DNA of 64,000 nt from Iris pallida (taxonomy: Eukaryota > Streptophyta > Magnoliopsida > Asparagales > Iridaceae): positions 25,862,646-25,926,645 of the forward strand of contig JANAVB010009598.1 of NCBI GenBank assembly GCA_029216955.1. The letters run 5' to 3'. The notes beneath the pieces were generated by a model. The model was not told the DNA's origin and searched no databases. It saw only the letters and a program-made list of their open reading frames with translations. Positions 61,575 to 64,000 of the stretch are shown piece after piece. The position numbers and the translations under genes were made by a program. Every line of letters begins with the position of its first letter. Positions within the stretch are counted from its first letter, which is position 1.

Positions 61575-63063
61575 TTCCAGTCATTATAACAGATAAAGAA
61601 GGGTAATATGTGTATAGGGAATTGGGATTCTCTAAGTGAACCCACATATATGGGTAGTATGAGTACTCTAGAACAATAAATAACCCTGTATATCTCAAAT
61701 ATAGGTTTGTGTGACACCACTTTGGGCATCGATCCTTATTCACTGCTCTGGAAGACATGCGAGTACATTCTCTGATAGTTTTTATTTAGTTGATGATTAT
61801 TATGATTCAGCTTCTAGTATAGTTTTATTTGATTTTCTGTCACAACACGGATTGGTATTCTGGATTCATTCATTTGCGACACATATATTTAACTCATCTA
61901 GCCCCTACTACTGGAACCACCTAATCGAAACACCTACAAGCACAACTTACTTTCTGGCTAAACTCATACTATATTTATGTGTCGGAATATGGATTCACTT
62001 GTACTTATCAGGGCGAAAAAATACTCGAGTGAACATGTAAACATTTCCAATTATACAAGAACCATCCCTACAAGCAAGATAGCCATTGCCGGTAGGCCAA
62101 GCGTACGATGTGCTGTATTCAACAAGAACCACCCCTACAAAAAAGATAGCCGTTGTCGCTAGGCTAAGCATGCGACGTGCCGTATTCACTACAAGTCTAA
62201 TCATTACAGATAGCCGTCGCACGCTTGCCAAGCGTACGATGTGCCATATTTACCTACTAGCAGTTTACATGTCGAATTCGATATTTCAAAACACACTGGA
62301 TTATTGTCTTGTACTAGATTCATATTGTCTCATGTTATACAGATTGGACTCACATCACAATGTTCTAGTTTAGCTATATCTATTTACAGTCTTCATTGTC
62401 TTGCTCTCATGATCCACTGTATTTACTTTTCTTGTTCTTCAGTTAAACTGCTGCTCTATTTTCATTTCATGTCTCAACTTACCATGTTCATCAAGTATTA
62501 CTTATTATAACTGTTTTATAGTCTTTGTCATTTATTTGGAACTGCTAGAGGAGATGTGCTTGTTCCATCCTGACTGGATATATTTTTCAGATGATTGTAC
62601 AAAGGGTCCGTGTCCTACCTACTACGGATCCGAGAAATTGATAGCTACATTCGGTCCTGATTCTCAGGAGTGATCACCAGGAGACTTAGTATTAGATTTG
62701 GCTTGTGTTAGATTATCTGTTAGAACTTTTGACTTGTAATAATAGAGATTCTGTTATTTAATTTTTGAGAATTGTATTTAAATTTGAATATTATTTAGTT
62801 GTTGTTGTTGTTGTTGTTGTTGTTGAGTCTTTATAGTTATTTAGACTTCTTTAATATCTTATCGTGCTTTAGATTGTGATTGGGTATTTACCATTATCTT
62901 TATACTTATCCTCCATTCGGAGTTGAGATCTATGACAGCTATATTATATCATTATGTGAGTTTGATAGTTAGCGACCTCGAATAATGTTCTACCGCCGAT
63001 TCTATGCCATAGGCTGGGTGCTGTTACGCACTTCTGCCCCTATACCGGGTGCGGGTCGTGACA
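61572..63063 (+). mobile_element. LTR (3' part), upstream of gypsy pol remnant
   Basis: It ends GGGTGCGGGTCGTGACA, the reverse complement of the edge at 13550. It holds three imperfect tandem units (62078-62252) and a (TTG)n run (62797-62824). Left end not defined because (AT)n and LINE copy 3 adjoin it. No coding region. Confidence 0.55.
62078..62252 (+). repeat. Tandem repeat, three units of about 65 bp
   Basis: Each unit contains AGATAGCC and (C/T)AAGC(G/A)T(A/G)CGA(C/T)GTGC. Confidence 0.75.
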
Positions 63064-63240
63064 ATACCACCATACTCGTCGGGGGGTAGGCTACGTTAAG
63101 ATACATTCCCATTCATCTGAAGCATCCACTTGGGACTCCGGCACCAGCATCGGCCCAATCTTTAGGAAAGTATTGTCGACCAACATGACATCCGCACATA
63201 ATCTAGAAAAAAATAACGTCAGATGTTACAATTCTTTAAA

Positions 63241-64000
63241 GAAGAACCTTGGGCTCAATGCTTAGGATCTTAATAGGAATCTCGCTTCGAACAACGGGAA
63301 CCTCACACCGAAGATGAAGTCGAACAAATCGACTTAGGGGATGAATCCTCACCCAAGTCCATCTTTGTTAGAAAAAGCCTGTCAAAAGAAGATCGGGAAT
63401 CCTTGTTACAAGTTATCAAGAATATATCGATGTCTTTGTCTGGAGCTATGAGGACATGTCGAGGTTAGATCCACGAGTCGTAATGCACAGACTTAACATC
63501 CTACCTAATGCTAAGCCTGTTAAGCAGCAACAACGATGCTTCCGTCCTAATGTCATGAACGCCGTCGAGAATGAAGTAGACAAACTCATAATAAGTAGGT
63601 TTATTCACAAAGAACAACATCTAGAATGGGTTGCCAATATCGTTCCTGTTACCAAAAAGAACGAGAAAATTTAGGTCTGCATAGACTTTCTGGACCTCAA
63701 TTCTGCTTGTCTGAAGGGTGACATTTCCCTTTCGATCATCGAAGTGATGATCGATAACACGTTTGGCTTTGAACACGTCCTTCATAGATGGATATTCAGG
63801 CAACAATCAGATCAAGATGTTCCCGGATGACAAAAGGCATACATCGTTCCAAACTCTGAAAGGGATCTTCTGTTACACAGTGATGTCCTTCGGATTAAAG
63901 AATGCAGGTGCTACGTATCAACGAGCTATGAGCACCATCTTCCACAAACATGTCCATAAAATAGTCAAATGCTATGTCGACGACATCGTTGTTAAAAGTT
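63241..64000 (+). pseudogene. pol: Ty3/gypsy pol fragment (reverse transcriptase), runs off window
   Basis: Frames read EVEQIDLGDESSPKSIFVRK, then IDVFVWSYEDMSRLDPRVV, then WVANIVPVTKKNEKI with a TAG in place of the next codon (63673), then CIDFLDLNSACLKGD. After a shift near 63770 it reads IKMFPDDKRHTSFQT, SFGLKNAGATYQRAMS and CYVDDIVVKS (YVDD at 63973-63984). This is the RT of Ty3/gypsy elements, with wording closest to Athila/Tat-type lineages. It is broken by at least one stop and two frameshifts. Confidence 0.87.

Overview
This window looks like heterochromatic, transposon-dense nuclear DNA of a flowering plant. I base that on a CACTA DNA transposon, long Ty3/gypsy LTRs, plant-type L1 LINEs ending in a zf-RVT domain, captured pieces of a chloroplast-RRM-like gene and of a P-type PPR gene, an endogenous plant pararetrovirus, and very long (AT)n tracts. 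I see no intact host gene, rRNA or tRNA gene. Species cannot be named from the sequence.

Layout. 1-2407 is an LTR remnant. 3025-13481 is a complete CACTA element bounded by matching 3-bp CAA target duplications. It holds CACTA protein fragments, an RRM exon fragment, PPR fragments, and a nested 2.8-kb solo LTR (5321-8094, GTAAC duplication). 13550-16089 is a reverse-oriented LTR whose (AT)n tract opens a nested-insertion zone reaching to about 37319. Between successive (AT)n tracts that zone contains a GC-rich retroposon (16480-18247), a head-to-head pair of caulimovirid genomes (18283-34053) and a 5'-truncated LINE (34743-37073). A second copy of the same LTR (37320-39385) carries an uninterrupted (AT)n tract and acts as the 'empty site'. 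39340-45032 is degenerate LTR-like DNA. 45033-51738 is a deleted Ty3/gypsy element that keeps gag but lost pol; its 3' LTR carries a tRNA-like SINE inside (AT)n. 52687-61571 holds two further LINE copies: one with an inverted 5' segment, as left by twin priming, and one short 3' piece. Both sit between (AT)n tracts. The window ends in an LTR and a Ty3/gypsy reverse transcriptase.

The viral locus. The viral unit is about 7.7 kb. Its order is: non-coding promoter/primer-binding region; movement protein; then a long reading frame with coat protein, zinc knuckle, aspartic protease, reverse transcriptase and RNase H; then a C-terminal frame of unknown function. The movement-protein stop and the next start overlap as TAATG. 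Both copies are broken by different frameshifts and stops, so neither can express a full set of proteins.

Main theme: LINEs, a SINE, a LINE-like GC-rich retroposon and a pararetrovirus all sit inside (AT)n. The three LINEs share a 3' hairpin, and the SINE tail resembles a LINE tail. This suggests an (AT)n-directed retroposition niche.
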